A stretch of DNA of 45,073 nucleotides, from NCBI GenBank assembly GCA_905236535.1, contig CAJOQN010000073.1:1-45073 (forward strand), in the 5' to 3' direction. Under the pieces are notes generated by a model. The model worked only from the letters and a program-made list of their open reading frames with translations. It was not told the DNA's origin and made no database searches. The stretch's first letter is position 1. Each line of letters opens with the position of its first letter. Origin of the DNA: an uncultured Bacilli bacterium (GTDB lineage Bacteria > Bacillota_I > Bacilli_A > RFN20 > CAG-826). Below are positions 29,567-39,420 of the stretch, one piece after another. The translations under genes were made by a program, and so were the position numbers.

Positions 29567-32212
29567 CTATTTCTTTCTTGGGAATTTAATAGCGGCTTGA
29601 GCAGCGGCAAGTCTAGCAACTGGAACACGGAATGGTGAGCAGGAGACATAGTCTAAACCAGCTTTGTGATAGAATTCGATGGAGTTTGGTTCACCACCGG
29701 TTTCACCACAGACACCAATGTGTAAGTCTGGTCTTGTCTTACGACCATTTTCAACAGAGAATTTGACAAGTTTGCCAACACCATGTTGATCTAAGGTCTT
29801 GAATGGATCTTCTTCTAAGATCTTATTCGCATAATAATCTGGGAGGAATTTGGAAGCATCATCACGAGAGAATCCAAAGGTCATTTGGGTTAAGTCGTTG
29901 GTGCCGAATGAGAAGAATTCTGCTTCTTCAGCAATCTCATCAGATAATAAGGCAGCACGTGGAATTTCAATCATGGTACCAACATGATATTTCATGTTAA
30001 CACCAGCAGCCTTGATAGCTTCATCCGCGGTTTTTGTAACGATTGCTTTGACGAATTTTAATTCTCTAATATCGAGAGTTAATGGAATCATGATTTCTGG
30101 TTCAATCTTTAAACCACGTCTAGCATTGACCGCGATAGCGGCTTTGATGATAGCGCGGGTTTGCATTTCACCAATTTCAGGATAGGAGACGTCAAGACGG
30201 CATCCACGGTGACCCATCATTGGGTTGAATTCGTGTAAATCAGAAATTCTCTTTTTGATGAATTCGACAGTGTGGCCGGTGGCTTCTGCTAATTCTAAAA
30301 TCTTATCATCTTCTTGTGGTAAGAATTCGTGTAGTGGTGGGTCAAGTAAACGAACGTTTACATTGAGTTCGCCCATTTCTTCAAAGAGACCTTCAAAGTC
30401 TTTTTGTTGTAATGGTTCGATTTCTGCTAAAGCAGCAACTCTTTCTTCCTTGGTTTCAGCAAGAATCATCTTACGGAAGTGGAAGATTTTATCTTTATCA
30501 AAAAACATGTGTTCAGTACGGCAGAGACCAATACCTTGAGCACCAAATAATTTAGCTTGGTGTGCATCTCTTGGAGTATCAGCATTAGCACGAACTTTTA
30601 AATCTCTAGCGCGGTCAACCCAGCCCATTAAGCGGCCAAAGTCACCACTGCTGAGGTCTGGTGCAACCTTTTTAATGTCACCAACATAGACACTACCGGT
30701 GGAACCATCAAGTGATAAGACATCTTGATCGGTATAAACTTTTCCACCAATGGTGAGGGTGCGAGCTTCTTCGTTGATTAATGCATCAGCGCATCCAGTG
30801 ATACAGCATTTACCCATACCACGAGCAACAACGGCGGCGTGAGAAGTCATACCACCACGCATCGTTAAGATACCTTCAGAAGCGATCATACCAATAAGGT
30901 CTTCTGGAGAGGTTTCGGCACGAACGAGGACAACTTTTTCACCAGCTTTATGTCTGGTTTCTGCTTCTTCAGCGGTGAAAGCGATTTTACCTGTTCCGGC
31001 GCCTGGGCCTGCAGGATTGCCTTTGGCAATTAATCTATCTTTGGCTGAGTCTAAATCAGCTTTATCAAAGTTAGGTAATAATAATTTATCGAAGGAAACT
31101 GGGTCAATTCTTAAGACGGCTTCGTCTTCAGTAATTAAGCCTTCATCAACCATGTCACACGCCATCTTGAGGGCGGCAGCAGGAGTTCTCTTACCGTTTC
31201 TGGTTTGTAAGAAGTAAAGTTTTCCTTCTTCAACAGTGAATTCCATATCTTGCATATCGCGATAGTGGAGTTCCATGTTCTTAATGGTTTTGACGAATTG
31301 TTCGTAGACTTCAGGCATTCTTCTCTTTAATTCATCGATGTGGAGAGGAGTGCGGATACCTGCAACAACATCTTCACCTTGTGCGTTTGGTAAATATTCA
31401 GCAGAGATTTCTTTTTCACCGGTAGCAGCGTTTCTTGAGAAGGCAACACCAGTTCCAGATGTCTCACCTTTGTTACCAAAGGCCATGGATTGAACGTTAA
31501 CAGCGGTTCCCCAAGAATAAGGAATGCTGTATTGCATACGGTAAATATTAGCACGTGGGTTGTCCCAAGATCTGAAGACCGCGGCAACCGCTTCTAATAA
31601 TTGAACTTTTGGATCAGATGGGAATTCTTCACCAAAGGTCTTTTTGTAATATTCTTTATAACGTTTGACTAAGTCTCTAAGTTGTTCGGTTGTGACTTCG
31701 GTATCGAGTTTGTAACCGTTTTTCGTCTTGATTTCTTCGAGCATCTTGTCCATATCATCTCTTGGGTGTCCTTTAGCGATGTTTGTGAACATGAGGATGA
31801 AACGACGATAAGAGTCTAACGCGAATCTTTCATTATTTGTTTCTCTTGCTAATGCTTCGCAAGTGGTTTCGTTTAAACCTAAGTTTAAGATGGTATCCAT
31901 CATACCAGGCATACTCACACGAGCGCCAGAACGGACAGACACTAATAATGGTTTGCTACTTCCACCAAATGTTTTTCCAGTTTTCTTTTCAACGCCTTTA
32001 ATAGCGTCGAAGATTTGTTCTCTAACAAATTCTGGAATGGCCTTGCCACTATCATAATAGAGAGTGCAGGCTTCTGTGGTGATAGTAAAACCTTCTGGTA
32101 CTGGGACACCAATGTGTGTCATTTCTGCTAAACCAGCACCTTTACCACCTAAGAGTTCCTTTCCTAAACCGAAAGCTTCTTCAAAGGGGTAAACATATCT
32201 TTTTTCAGCCAT
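29567..32212 (-). CDS. ppdK: Pyruvate, phosphate dikinase
   Basis: The 881-residue enzyme interconverts PEP, AMP and PPi with pyruvate, ATP and Pi. The N-terminal ATP-grasp part is at about 1-340 (FGLGKELLGGKGAGLAEM). The swivelling phosphohistidine domain has GGMTSHAAVVARG with His458. The C-terminal TIM-barrel PEP site has GLCRTEHMFF, GTNDLTQM and CGETGG. In bacteria lacking a full TCA cycle it usually acts as a PPi-linked glycolytic enzyme. It has a strong AGGAGG, runs against the replication direction, and carries a perfect palindrome in its promoter region. Confidence 0.98.
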   Translation of the reverse strand: MAEKRYVYPFEEAFGLGKELLGGKGAGLAEMTHIGVPVPEGFTITTEACTLYYDSGKAIPEFVREQIFDAIKGVEKKTGKTFGGSSKPLLVSVRSGARVSMPGMMDTILNLGLNETTCEALARETNNERFALDSYRRFILMFTNIAKGHPRDDMDKMLEEIKTKNGYKLDTEVTTEQLRDLVKRYKEYYKKTFGEEFPSDPKVQLLEAVAAVFRSWDNPRANIYRMQYSIPYSWGTAVNVQSMAFGNKGETSGTGVAFSRNAATGEKEISAEYLPNAQGEDVVAGIRTPLHIDELKRRMPEVYEQFVKTIKNMELHYRDMQDMEFTVEEGKLYFLQTRNGKRTPAAALKMACDMVDEGLITEDEAVLRIDPVSFDKLLLPNFDKADLDSAKDRLIAKGNPAGPGAGTGKIAFTAEEAETRHKAGEKVVLVRAETSPEDLIGMIASEGILTMRGGMTSHAAVVARGMGKCCITGCADALINEEARTLTIGGKVYTDQDVLSLDGSTGSVYVGDIKKVAPDLSSGDFGRLMGWVDRARDLKVRANADTPRDAHQAKLFGAQGIGLCRTEHMFFDKDKIFHFRKMILAETKEERVAALAEIEPLQQKDFEGLFEEMGELNVNVRLLDPPLHEFLPQEDDKILELAEATGHTVEFIKKRISDLHEFNPMMGHRGCRLDVSYPEIGEMQTRAIIKAAIAVNARRGLKIEPEIMIPLTLDIRELKFVKAIVTKTADEAIKAAGVNMKYHVGTMIEIPRAALLSDEIAEEAEFFSFGTNDLTQMTFGFSRDDASKFLPDYYANKILEEDPFKTLDQHGVGKLVKFSVENGRKTRPDLHIGVCGETGGEPNSIEFYHKAGLDYVSCSPFRVPVARLAAAQAAIKFPRKK

Positions 32213-32357
32213 ATTATTCCTCCTAATAGCCTAAGTGTTATAAACTTTATAACACCATCATTTCAATTCTAGCACACCAACATAATCAAAACTATAAAAA
32301 ACCACTTTTATTAAAAAATAGCTTTTTGTGGTAATATAAGAACAAAAGGAAACCACT
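32213..32357. promoter_or_regulatory. Divergent ppdK / FGGY kinase promoter region with 21-bp palindrome
   Basis: A perfect inverted repeat GTGTTATAAA-C-TTTATAACAC occupies 32235-32255. On the minus strand it coincides with the predicted ppdK -10 (TATAAC, 18 bases after TTGAAA), so a bound repressor would block ppdK. For the plus-strand kinase gene only a weak TAATAT (about 32332-32337) is visible, followed by AAAGGA. The palindrome matches no operator consensus that I can name. Confidence 0.6.
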
Positions 32358-33920
32358 ATGAACAAAAATCCATTAGTCTTAACCATTGATGTAGGTACCC
32401 AGTCATTAAGAGCGTCTTTGGTTGATAAAAAAGGGAATATCATTTCACTTATTAAAAATAAATATGACCCCGTTTATCTTTCACCTGAAAACGGGCAGGC
32501 AGAACAAGATGCCGATTTTTATTGGAATCACTGCGTTAGCGCTTTAAAAGAATTAGCTAAAGCAAATCCAGGTAAGATTGAAAATATTTGCGGAGCAACG
32601 GTTACAACCTTTAGAGATAGTGCGGTTTTATTAGACGCAAATTATAAACCAATTAGAAGTGTTATCTTATGGTTGGACCAAAGAATGGCAAAAGCAAAAG
32701 AAAGGCTTCCTACCCTCCATTCGTTAGCGTTTAAACTCGTGGGTATGGAAAACACTATCGTTCTTAATAGAAAAAGAACAATGGCCCACTGGATCAAAGA
32801 AAATCAACCAGATGTTTGGTTGAAAACCAAAAAGTATGTAAACATCTCAACATATCTCATCTATAAGTTAACAGGTAGACTTGCTGATTCTCCTTCAGGA
32901 TTGACCGGTCATTATCCAATCAACTTTAAAAAGAGAAAATGGTATAAAGAAGGTGCATTAAAAGGACGCGTTTTCGGTATTCCAAGCAGAATGCTCTGCG
33001 AATTAGTCGATCCTTGCGAAATAATTTCCACCATCAAAGATGAAGTCGCAGATGAAACCGGACTTCCAAGAGGCATTAAAGTTTATGCTTCCGGTTCTGA
33101 TAAGGGATGTGAAACTTTAGGTTTAGGAGCGCTTAGCAAAGATATAGCCGCTATTTCATATGGAACCGCTTCAACGGTTGAAGTTTCGAATAAAAAATAC
33201 CATGAACCAGAACCATTCCTTCCTGCTTATGGTGCGGTTGTTCCTAATTGGTACAATATGGAAGTTCAAATCTATCGTGGTTATTGGATGATTGGATGGT
33301 TCACCAAAGAATTTGCTGCCAAAGAAGCTTTACAAGCAGAAATTCAATCAACCGCGGTTGAAGAAGTTTTAAATCACAACCTTGCTTCTATTCCACCGGG
33401 ATCAGACGGATTAGTGTTACAACCATATTGGGGACCAGGTCTTAAAAGACCTCTCGCGAAAGGTGCAATCGTAGGTTTCTCGGATATTCATACCCGCGAA
33501 CACATGTATAGGGCCATCATTGAAGGTATCGCTTACGCATTAAGAGAAGGTTTAGAAGGAATTGAAAAATCTCAAAAACACAGAGTTAAAGAAATTAGAA
33601 TTTCTGGTGGTGGATCGCAAAACGACGCTATTTGCCAAATTACCGCCGACATCTTCGGACTCCCTGTATATAGAGTTCAAACAATTGAGGCCACAACACT
33701 AGGAGCGGCAACTTCTGTCTTCTATGCATGCGGTGAGTTCCAATCTGTTGAAGAAGGCATGAAATCAATGGCTCACATCACTGATGTGTTTACCCCAGAT
33801 AGACTCGCAAACCAACAATATCAATATCTTTATAAACACGTTTATCTCAAATTATTCCCACAGCTTGATTCTGTTTATAGGAACCTTAAAAGGTACGATA
33901 ACAAGTTCAAAGGAAAATAA
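32358..33920 (+). CDS. FGGY-family carbohydrate kinase, substrate unknown
   Basis: The 520-residue protein has the two-domain actin-like kinase fold. The N-terminal phosphate motif is TIDVGTQSLRASLVD (9-23). The catalytic Asp region is ASGSDKGCETLGLGAL (near 250), and the C-terminal ADP site is ISGGGSQNDAICQITADIFG (415-435 region), close to xylulokinase or glycerol kinase. The substrate cannot be read from sequence; the WYNMEVQIYRGYWMIGWF segment is unlike the common glycerol and xylulose kinases. It is divergent from ppdK and shares its promoter region. It ends at a terminator shared with popT. Confidence 0.85.
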   Translation: MNKNPLVLTIDVGTQSLRASLVDKKGNIISLIKNKYDPVYLSPENGQAEQDADFYWNHCVSALKELAKANPGKIENICGATVTTFRDSAVLLDANYKPIRSVILWLDQRMAKAKERLPTLHSLAFKLVGMENTIVLNRKRTMAHWIKENQPDVWLKTKKYVNISTYLIYKLTGRLADSPSGLTGHYPINFKKRKWYKEGALKGRVFGIPSRMLCELVDPCEIISTIKDEVADETGLPRGIKVYASGSDKGCETLGLGALSKDIAAISYGTASTVEVSNKKYHEPEPFLPAYGAVVPNWYNMEVQIYRGYWMIGWFTKEFAAKEALQAEIQSTAVEEVLNHNLASIPPGSDGLVLQPYWGPGLKRPLAKGAIVGFSDIHTREHMYRAIIEGIAYALREGLEGIEKSQKHRVKEIRISGGGSQNDAICQITADIFGLPVYRVQTIEATTLGAATSVFYACGEFQSVEEGMKSMAHITDVFTPDRLANQQYQYLYKHVYLKLFPQLDSVYRNLKRYDNKFKGK

Positions 33921-33970
33921 AAAAATAATGGTGATTTTTGCAAATATTCAAGCAAATCACCATTTTTTTG
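33914..33970. terminator. Bidirectional terminator between FGGY kinase and DUF368 gene
   Basis: The 10-bp stem ATGGTGATTT/AAATCACCAT (33928-33937 with 33954-33963), with additional GC pairing inside, is flanked by A-rich and T-rich tracts on the two sides. Confidence 0.8.
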
Positions 33971-33971
33971 A

Positions 33972-34931
33972 TTAATTTTCAGTTATTTCTTGTTGCTGTT
34001 CGAGCAATATTTTTTGTTTGCGATTATATCTGACTAATAGGTAAGACAAGACAATCCCGCCAGACAACAACACAAATCCGATAATCATTTCTAGCCACAT
34101 TGGTAAATAGCCTTGTTCACCAGCTGCCCACTTTTGATAATATGCATAGATGTCGTGATTAAAGAATAATGCAATCGTGGAGCCTACAATAAAACCAATT
34201 ATTCCCCAGAAAGTTTTGATTCTCCAATTCTTTAATAAGAATCCCATGAATTTAGCAATGGTAAAGAAACCAATAATAACCCCAATACCGAAGCATAAGA
34301 TTTCTAAAACAATTACCCAGAAATTTTCTCCACCAATGTGTGTAATAGCGAAAGTTGCTCTTTCTAATAAAGGTGTATAAAAACCTAAAACCAAAAGAAT
34401 CATAGATCCAGAAATACCAGGCACTACTAAAGCGGTTGATGCTAAAGCACCAACAGGAATTAATAACAAATAGAACCACCATTCAGGATTTATAAACCAG
34501 TTTGAAATATCGATTTTGTCACCCAATAAAGCAGAAGCAACTCCAATACCAATTGCCACTAAAGCTGTAATAATGCATATAAATATGCATAATTTTCCAG
34601 GTTTCTCGCTTTTAACTTCATCAAAAATCCCCGGGAATGAACCAATAATCAAACCCGCAAAAAGACAGATGATTGCAAATAATAAGCCAGAAAAAGCGTA
34701 ATGAAATAATATAATGCAAGGCACTATGCCTAAAATAACACCTAATAAAATAGGCAAAAGAATCAAAAACGATTTAACAAAATGCTTGAATAAATCTCCG
34801 ATGGCTTCAAGAAGTTTATCATAAACCTTTAAAATGACCGCGATTGTGCCACCGCTTACACCAGGAACTGCGGCAGCGACACCTATGCCAACACCTGCTA
34901 ATAAAGATTTAAACCAGTTTTTAACTTTCAT
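33972..34931 (-). CDS. popT: DUF368 polyprenyl-phosphate transporter (PopT family)
   Basis: The 319-residue integral membrane protein has about 8-9 helices. The signature PGVSGGTIAVIL (23-34) recurs as PGISGSMILLVL (171-182), the internal duplication typical of the family. DUF368 members have been shown in other bacteria to recycle undecaprenyl phosphate across the membrane for wall and surface glycan synthesis. The assignment is by family. Presence implies use of a polyprenyl carrier. No Shine-Dalgarno stands before the ATG, and TATAAT lies about 28 bases upstream (minus strand). The gene runs against the replication fork and separates the FGGY gene from pth. Confidence 0.88.
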   Translation of the reverse strand: MKVKNWFKSLLAGVGIGVAAAVPGVSGGTIAVILKVYDKLLEAIGDLFKHFVKSFLILLPILLGVILGIVPCIILFHYAFSGLLFAIICLFAGLIIGSFPGIFDEVKSEKPGKLCIFICIITALVAIGIGVASALLGDKIDISNWFINPEWWFYLLLIPVGALASTALVVPGISGSMILLVLGFYTPLLERATFAITHIGGENFWVIVLEILCFGIGVIIGFFTIAKFMGFLLKNWRIKTFWGIIGFIVGSTIALFFNHDIYAYYQKWAAGEQGYLPMWLEMIIGFVLLSGGIVLSYLLVRYNRKQKILLEQQQEITEN

Positions 34932-35003
34932 AGTTAAATTGAATATAACATTTTAAGAATTATAACGCTATTCAATTATTTTTATTATAAATAAAACCTG
35001 TGA

Positions 35004-35009
35004 TATAAT
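35004..35009 (+). promoter_or_regulatory. Extended -10 of the pth promoter
   Basis: TGATATAAT (TGn plus a perfect TATAAT, 35001-35009) lies 14 bases before the pth ATG. Transcription would start around 35016, leaving a leader of about 8 bases with no Shine-Dalgarno. Confidence 0.65.
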
Positions 35010-35023
35010 ATTAACCAGATTTT

Positions 35024-35575
35024 ATGAAACTTATTGTTGGTCTTGGAAATCCTGGTAAAAAATACGAACACACCCGTCATAACGCGGGCTTCGATGTTGT
35101 TGATCTATTTTCCGATTTAGCGCAGATAGATATCGACAAAGAGGTTTTTGATGGTTTTTTGGGTCGTGGCAAAGTGCTTGGGGAAGATGTTATTCTTTTT
35201 AAACCAACCACTTTTATGAATTTGTCAGGAACCGCGGTCAGAAAAGTTGTCAATTTTTTTAAAATTGATTTGGATGATATCGTTGTTGTTTTTGATGATA
35301 TGGCTCTTCCTGTTGGAAGTATCAGATTAAGAATTGAAGGCTCTTCTGGCGGACATAAAGGAATGCAAAACATCATTGAGCAACTAGGCACTGAAAAAAT
35401 CAAACGCATTCGCATAGGAATTGGCGAGCCAGAATTCGATGCTATTGATTATGTTTTAACGAAACCAACAAAAGAAGAAAAACCACTTATTGATGAAGCG
35501 ATCAAAAATGCAGTTTCCGCTCTTAAAGAATCATTAAAATCTACCTTTGAAAAAGCAATGTCTCTATTTAATTAA
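35024..35575 (+). CDS. pth: Peptidyl-tRNA hydrolase
   Basis: The 183-residue enzyme releases tRNA from stalled peptidyl-tRNA. Catalytic residues are in GLGNPGKKYEHTRHNAGFD (Asn9, His19), FDDMALPVG (Asp) and GGHKGMQNI (Asn), all conserved at normal spacing. It precedes mfd by 11 bases, the same pair as in B. subtilis. Translation appears to start from a very short leader (see the promoter entry). Confidence 0.97.
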   Translation: MKLIVGLGNPGKKYEHTRHNAGFDVVDLFSDLAQIDIDKEVFDGFLGRGKVLGEDVILFKPTTFMNLSGTAVRKVVNFFKIDLDDIVVVFDDMALPVGSIRLRIEGSSGGHKGMQNIIEQLGTEKIKRIRIGIGEPEFDAIDYVLTKPTKEEKPLIDEAIKNAVSALKESLKSTFEKAMSLFN

Positions 35576-35586
35576 GGAGGTATTCC

Positions 35587-38500
35587 TTGGAACTTTTTTC
35601 CAAGCTTAAATTTAACAAAAACATACCCCCCCTCGAAAGTCAAAAGGGGTCTTTTGTGGTTGATGATATTGTTGGTGTTTCTGTCCTAGTATCCACCTAT
35701 TTTAAAAACGACCCAGATAATTATTTAATCGTGGCCCGAAATCTATATAATGCCCAAAACATATATAACCTACTAGTCTCTTTTTTAGGAAAAGAAAATG
35801 TTTTATTATTTCCGGTCGATGAATTAATTAGATCGGATTTAATTGCCCAATCAAAAGAGATGGTTGCCCAACGCTTGTATGTTTTAAATGAAATAATTAA
35901 AAACAAAAACAAAAAAGTTGTTGTTACTTCCGTTACAGGAGCAATTAGATATTTGCCAAGTTCGAAACGTTTCATCGATTCTAGTTTCTCTTTTGAGGTT
36001 GATAAAACATACGACTTAAGTGATATAAAGGTAAAATTGTCTAAAGCTGGTTATCTAAAAGTTAATAAAGTTGATTCCTCTTTACAGTTCGCCGCGAGAG
36101 GAGATATTGTTGATATCTTTTCAATCAATAATGAGCACCCTGTAAGAATTGAATTTTTTGGTGATGTAATTGAATCAATTAGGTTTTTTGATATTGCTAC
36201 TCAGACATCAATTAAGTCTGTTAAAAAGATTGAAATTTTACCGAGTTCTGATGTTTTATTTAGTGATGAAGAAGCTGTTAATTCAACCAATATATTAAAA
36301 TCTCATTTAAACGATGATATTGAAAAATTGTCTCTTCTTTCTAAAGAAAGGTTGAATGAAACAATTGAAGAATTAATTGATAAAGTCATAACTTCTAACC
36401 TTGATCAAGGTGTTTATAAATATTATTCTCTTTTATCAAATGATTTATGGTGTTTATTTGATTATTGTTATTCATATAAAAAGATTCTTGTCGATAAAGA
36501 TCAAATTAATAAATCATTAGAACTTTATAATCAAGAATCACTACATTATTTAATCGATTTATATGAAGATGGGAAATGTTTAAGAAACCTTTCAATTGGA
36601 TGGGATTTTGAAAGTATTGTAAAACCCCAAGAGCATCTTTGGTGGACGAGTACTTTTAAAACAAACGATAAAGATTTTGTCTTTTCAATTAAACCAATTC
36701 CATATCAATCAAACAAAAGAAGTGAAGCGTTAGAAATCATTAGAGCGTATTTAAACGACGAATATTCTCTATTGATTTTAATGGACACTAAAGAGCATAT
36801 TTATTTGCTTCAAGACATGTTATCTTCAATCAATATTCAATACGATTTTTGCGAAGGTTTAACAATACCCTACAATAATAAAGTTGGAATATCGCTTTTT
36901 AACTGCCCAATGGGCTTTGTGTTACCAGATGAAAAAATAGCAGTTTTAACCGCGAAAGAACTATTTAATATCAAAATAAAATCAATTGCATATTCCGACA
37001 AATTTAAAGAAGGAGCAATTATAAAATCGTTTGAAGATTTATCTCCGGGCGATTATGTTGTCCACGAATATGAAGGCATTGGTAAATTCGTCAAATTAGA
37101 AACTCTTTTAATCGAAGGGCAAAGTAAAGATTTTCTCAAACTTATCTATCGAAATGATGAACTTTTATATGTCCCATTATCTCAATTCCATTTAGTGCGT
37201 AAATATATTGGAAAAGAAGGATTTGTGCCTCGTCTTTCTAAACTTCATGGAAAAGATTGGGAAAACACCAAACAAAAAATTAAAGAACGAATTAGTGATC
37301 TCGCGAAGAGATTAATGGATTTATATATAGAAAGAAGCAAAGTTAAAGGCATTTCTTTTAGAAAAGACGATGAGATGCAAGAAGACTTTGAAAAAGATTT
37401 TCTATACGCTTTGACCGAAGACCAAGAAAGATCTTTAAGAGAAATTAAAGAAGATATGGAAAGCGAAAGACCAATGGACCGTTTATTATGCGGTGACGTT
37501 GGTTTTGGAAAGACAGAATTAGCCTTTAGAGCCGCTTTTAAAGCCATTCTTTCAGGTAAACAAGTTGCGTTTTTGTGCCCCACAACGCTTTTAGCTAGAC
37601 AACATTATGAATTAGCAAAAGATAGGTTTCTTCCCTATGGTGTAAACGTTGGAATGTTATCAAGATTAACTAATCCAGAAGACGAAGAGAATTACGTAAA
37701 GCAGGTTAATAACGGTCAAATGGATTTAATTATTGGAACCCACCGTTTATTATCAAAAGATATTCAATTTAAAAATCTTGGTTTGTTAATAATTGATGAG
37801 GAACAAAGATTTGGTGTTGAACAAAAAGAAAAGATTAAAGCCATGAAGACTAACATCGATGTTTTAACCATATCTGCAACACCAATTCCAAGAACTCTTC
37901 AAATATCTTTATTAGGAGTTAGATCTTTATCACAGATTAACACCCCACCACATGAAAGAATGCCAATTCAGACATATGTAACCCCGTATAAACCTGATGT
38001 CATAAAAGAATTAATTTCACGAGAATTATCGAGGAATGGGCAGGTATTTTACCTTCATAATCAAGTTATTGATATTTATCGAAAGGCCGCTGAAATCCAA
38101 GAATTAGTGCCAAACGCTAAAGTTGGAGTTGCACACGGACAAATGAATAAAAAAGCTATGGAAGATGTCATGATCAGCTTCTATAATGGCGATTTAGATG
38201 TTTTAATCGCTACCTCAATCGTGGAGAACGGAATAGATGTTCCAAACGCAAATATGATTATTGTTGAAGACTCACAAAGATATGGTTTGGCGCAACTTTA
38301 TCAAATAAAAGGAAGAGTGGGAAGAAGTGATAGAATTGCTTATGCATATTTGATGTATCCAGATAGTAGAAAATTAAATGATAAAGCAAGAGAGAGGTTA
38401 AAAGCACTTCAGGAATTTACCGAACTTGGTTCCGGTTATAAAATCGCTCAAAGAGACTTATTGATTAGAGGGGCTGGTGATGTTTTGGGTCCTGAACAAG

Positions 38501-39075
38501 CCGGTTTTATCGACAACATTGGACTCGATATGTATTTGAAACTCCTTAATGATGCGGTCAAAGAGAAAATGGAAGGCGGACAAACCGAAGAAAAGCCATT
38601 ACCATTATTTGCGACTTTGTCAGGTGAAGCCTTTATTCCTGATAGTTATGCCTCAGATGCCGACAAGATTGAACTATATCAGGAGATTAACAGCTGTGAG
38701 AATTATCAGATGATTGTGGAAACAAAGCAAAAGATGACCGATATCTATGGCAAAATTCCACCAGAAACAGAATTACTCTTTAAAAAGCGATTAATTGATA
38801 TCCACCTTAATCAAGCCGATGTCAAAGAAATCAAAGAATACACAAAATTTGTGGATCTTGTTTTAGGAACTGATTTTTCTAATATTCGTGGAATAGGGAA
38901 TATTATGGTGCAAACTTTAATGCCTTTTGTATCTTTTACAAAAATTACCTATCGCGATAGAAAATTCTTTATTACTATGTATAAGAGAGAAGGGTGGCTT
39001 GACGATTTAACTGATTTACTAAAATCGCTTTCTAATATTTATACAGTTAACACAGTTAAAGAACCAAAAGTATGA
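35587..39075 (+). CDS. mfd: Transcription-repair coupling factor
   Basis: The 1162-residue ATP-dependent translocase removes stalled RNA polymerase and recruits UvrA. It has a UvrB-homology region at 1-400, an RNA-polymerase interaction domain at about 480-550 (FEDLSPGDYVVHEYEGIGKF), an SF2 motor with Walker A GDVGFGKT (636-643) and DEEQRFG (737-743), RecG-like motifs (SIVENGIDVPNANM; GRVGRSDR), and a C-terminal TRCF domain. The start is a TTG at 35587, justified by AAGGAGG (35575-35581) 5 bases upstream and by the lack of an ATG near the family start. It ends in ATGA overlapping the S4 gene. Confidence 0.97.
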   Translation: MELFSKLKFNKNIPPLESQKGSFVVDDIVGVSVLVSTYFKNDPDNYLIVARNLYNAQNIYNLLVSFLGKENVLLFPVDELIRSDLIAQSKEMVAQRLYVLNEIIKNKNKKVVVTSVTGAIRYLPSSKRFIDSSFSFEVDKTYDLSDIKVKLSKAGYLKVNKVDSSLQFAARGDIVDIFSINNEHPVRIEFFGDVIESIRFFDIATQTSIKSVKKIEILPSSDVLFSDEEAVNSTNILKSHLNDDIEKLSLLSKERLNETIEELIDKVITSNLDQGVYKYYSLLSNDLWCLFDYCYSYKKILVDKDQINKSLELYNQESLHYLIDLYEDGKCLRNLSIGWDFESIVKPQEHLWWTSTFKTNDKDFVFSIKPIPYQSNKRSEALEIIRAYLNDEYSLLILMDTKEHIYLLQDMLSSINIQYDFCEGLTIPYNNKVGISLFNCPMGFVLPDEKIAVLTAKELFNIKIKSIAYSDKFKEGAIIKSFEDLSPGDYVVHEYEGIGKFVKLETLLIEGQSKDFLKLIYRNDELLYVPLSQFHLVRKYIGKEGFVPRLSKLHGKDWENTKQKIKERISDLAKRLMDLYIERSKVKGISFRKDDEMQEDFEKDFLYALTEDQERSLREIKEDMESERPMDRLLCGDVGFGKTELAFRAAFKAILSGKQVAFLCPTTLLARQHYELAKDRFLPYGVNVGMLSRLTNPEDEENYVKQVNNGQMDLIIGTHRLLSKDIQFKNLGLLIIDEEQRFGVEQKEKIKAMKTNIDVLTISATPIPRTLQISLLGVRSLSQINTPPHERMPIQTYVTPYKPDVIKELISRELSRNGQVFYLHNQVIDIYRKAAEIQELVPNAKVGVAHGQMNKKAMEDVMISFYNGDLDVLIATSIVENGIDVPNANMIIVEDSQRYGLAQLYQIKGRVGRSDRIAYAYLMYPDSRKLNDKARERLKALQEFTELGSGYKIAQRDLLIRGAGDVLGPEQAGFIDNIGLDMYLKLLNDAVKEKMEGGQTEEKPLPLFATLSGEAFIPDSYASDADKIELYQEINSCENYQMIVETKQKMTDIYGKIPPETELLFKKRLIDIHLNQADVKEIKEYTKFVDLVLGTDFSNIRGIGNIMVQTLMPFVSFTKITYRDRKFFITMYKREGWLDDLTDLLKSLSNIYTVNTVKEPKV

Positions 39076-39323
39076 GATTAGATTTATTTTTAAAAAAGTG
39101 TGTCATTATTAAGCGTCGAACAATCGCTAAAGAACTTGTTGAAAGAGGCCATGTTTTGGTATCTGATAAAGTAGCCAAACCCTCCACGGAAATAAAAGAA
39201 GGTTCGATAGTGGAACTTCATTTAGGTAGTCATATCATTATTGTTAAAGCCCACATCGAAACAAAAGGAAACAAAGAAATCCCATCATTTGAAACCATTA
39301 GTGATCAAAAGATAGGGTCTTAG
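39072..39323 (+). CDS. rqcP: RqcP/YabO-type S4 RNA-binding protein
   Basis: The 83-residue protein consists of one S4 domain: MRLDLFLKKCVIIKRRTIAK with downstream GHVLVSDKVAKPSTEIKEG. RqcP works with RqcH in adding alanine tails on stalled large ribosomal subunits. It overlaps mfd by 4 bases (ATGA). In B. subtilis the next gene is divIC, which is missing here. Confidence 0.93.
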   Translation: MRLDLFLKKCVIIKRRTIAKELVERGHVLVSDKVAKPSTEIKEGSIVELHLGSHIIIVKAHIETKGNKEIPSFETISDQKIGS

Positions 39324-39420
39324 AAAGTATATTTCTTTAAAATATCTTTCAAAAATAGTATCATTTTATCATCTAGCCTAATTAGGTTGTGTATCAATCT
39401 CTCGAAAAAAGGAGTTCCCC
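39324..39420 (+). promoter_or_regulatory. ftsH upstream region with short palindrome
   Basis: This 97-base spacer holds a 10-bp perfect palindrome CCTAATTAGG (39377-39386). A possible promoter lies before it: TTAAAA then TATCAT (about 39358) with a 16-base spacer. AAAGGAG follows, 7 bases before the ftsH ATG. It does not resemble a CtsR or CIRCE element. Confidence 0.4.
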
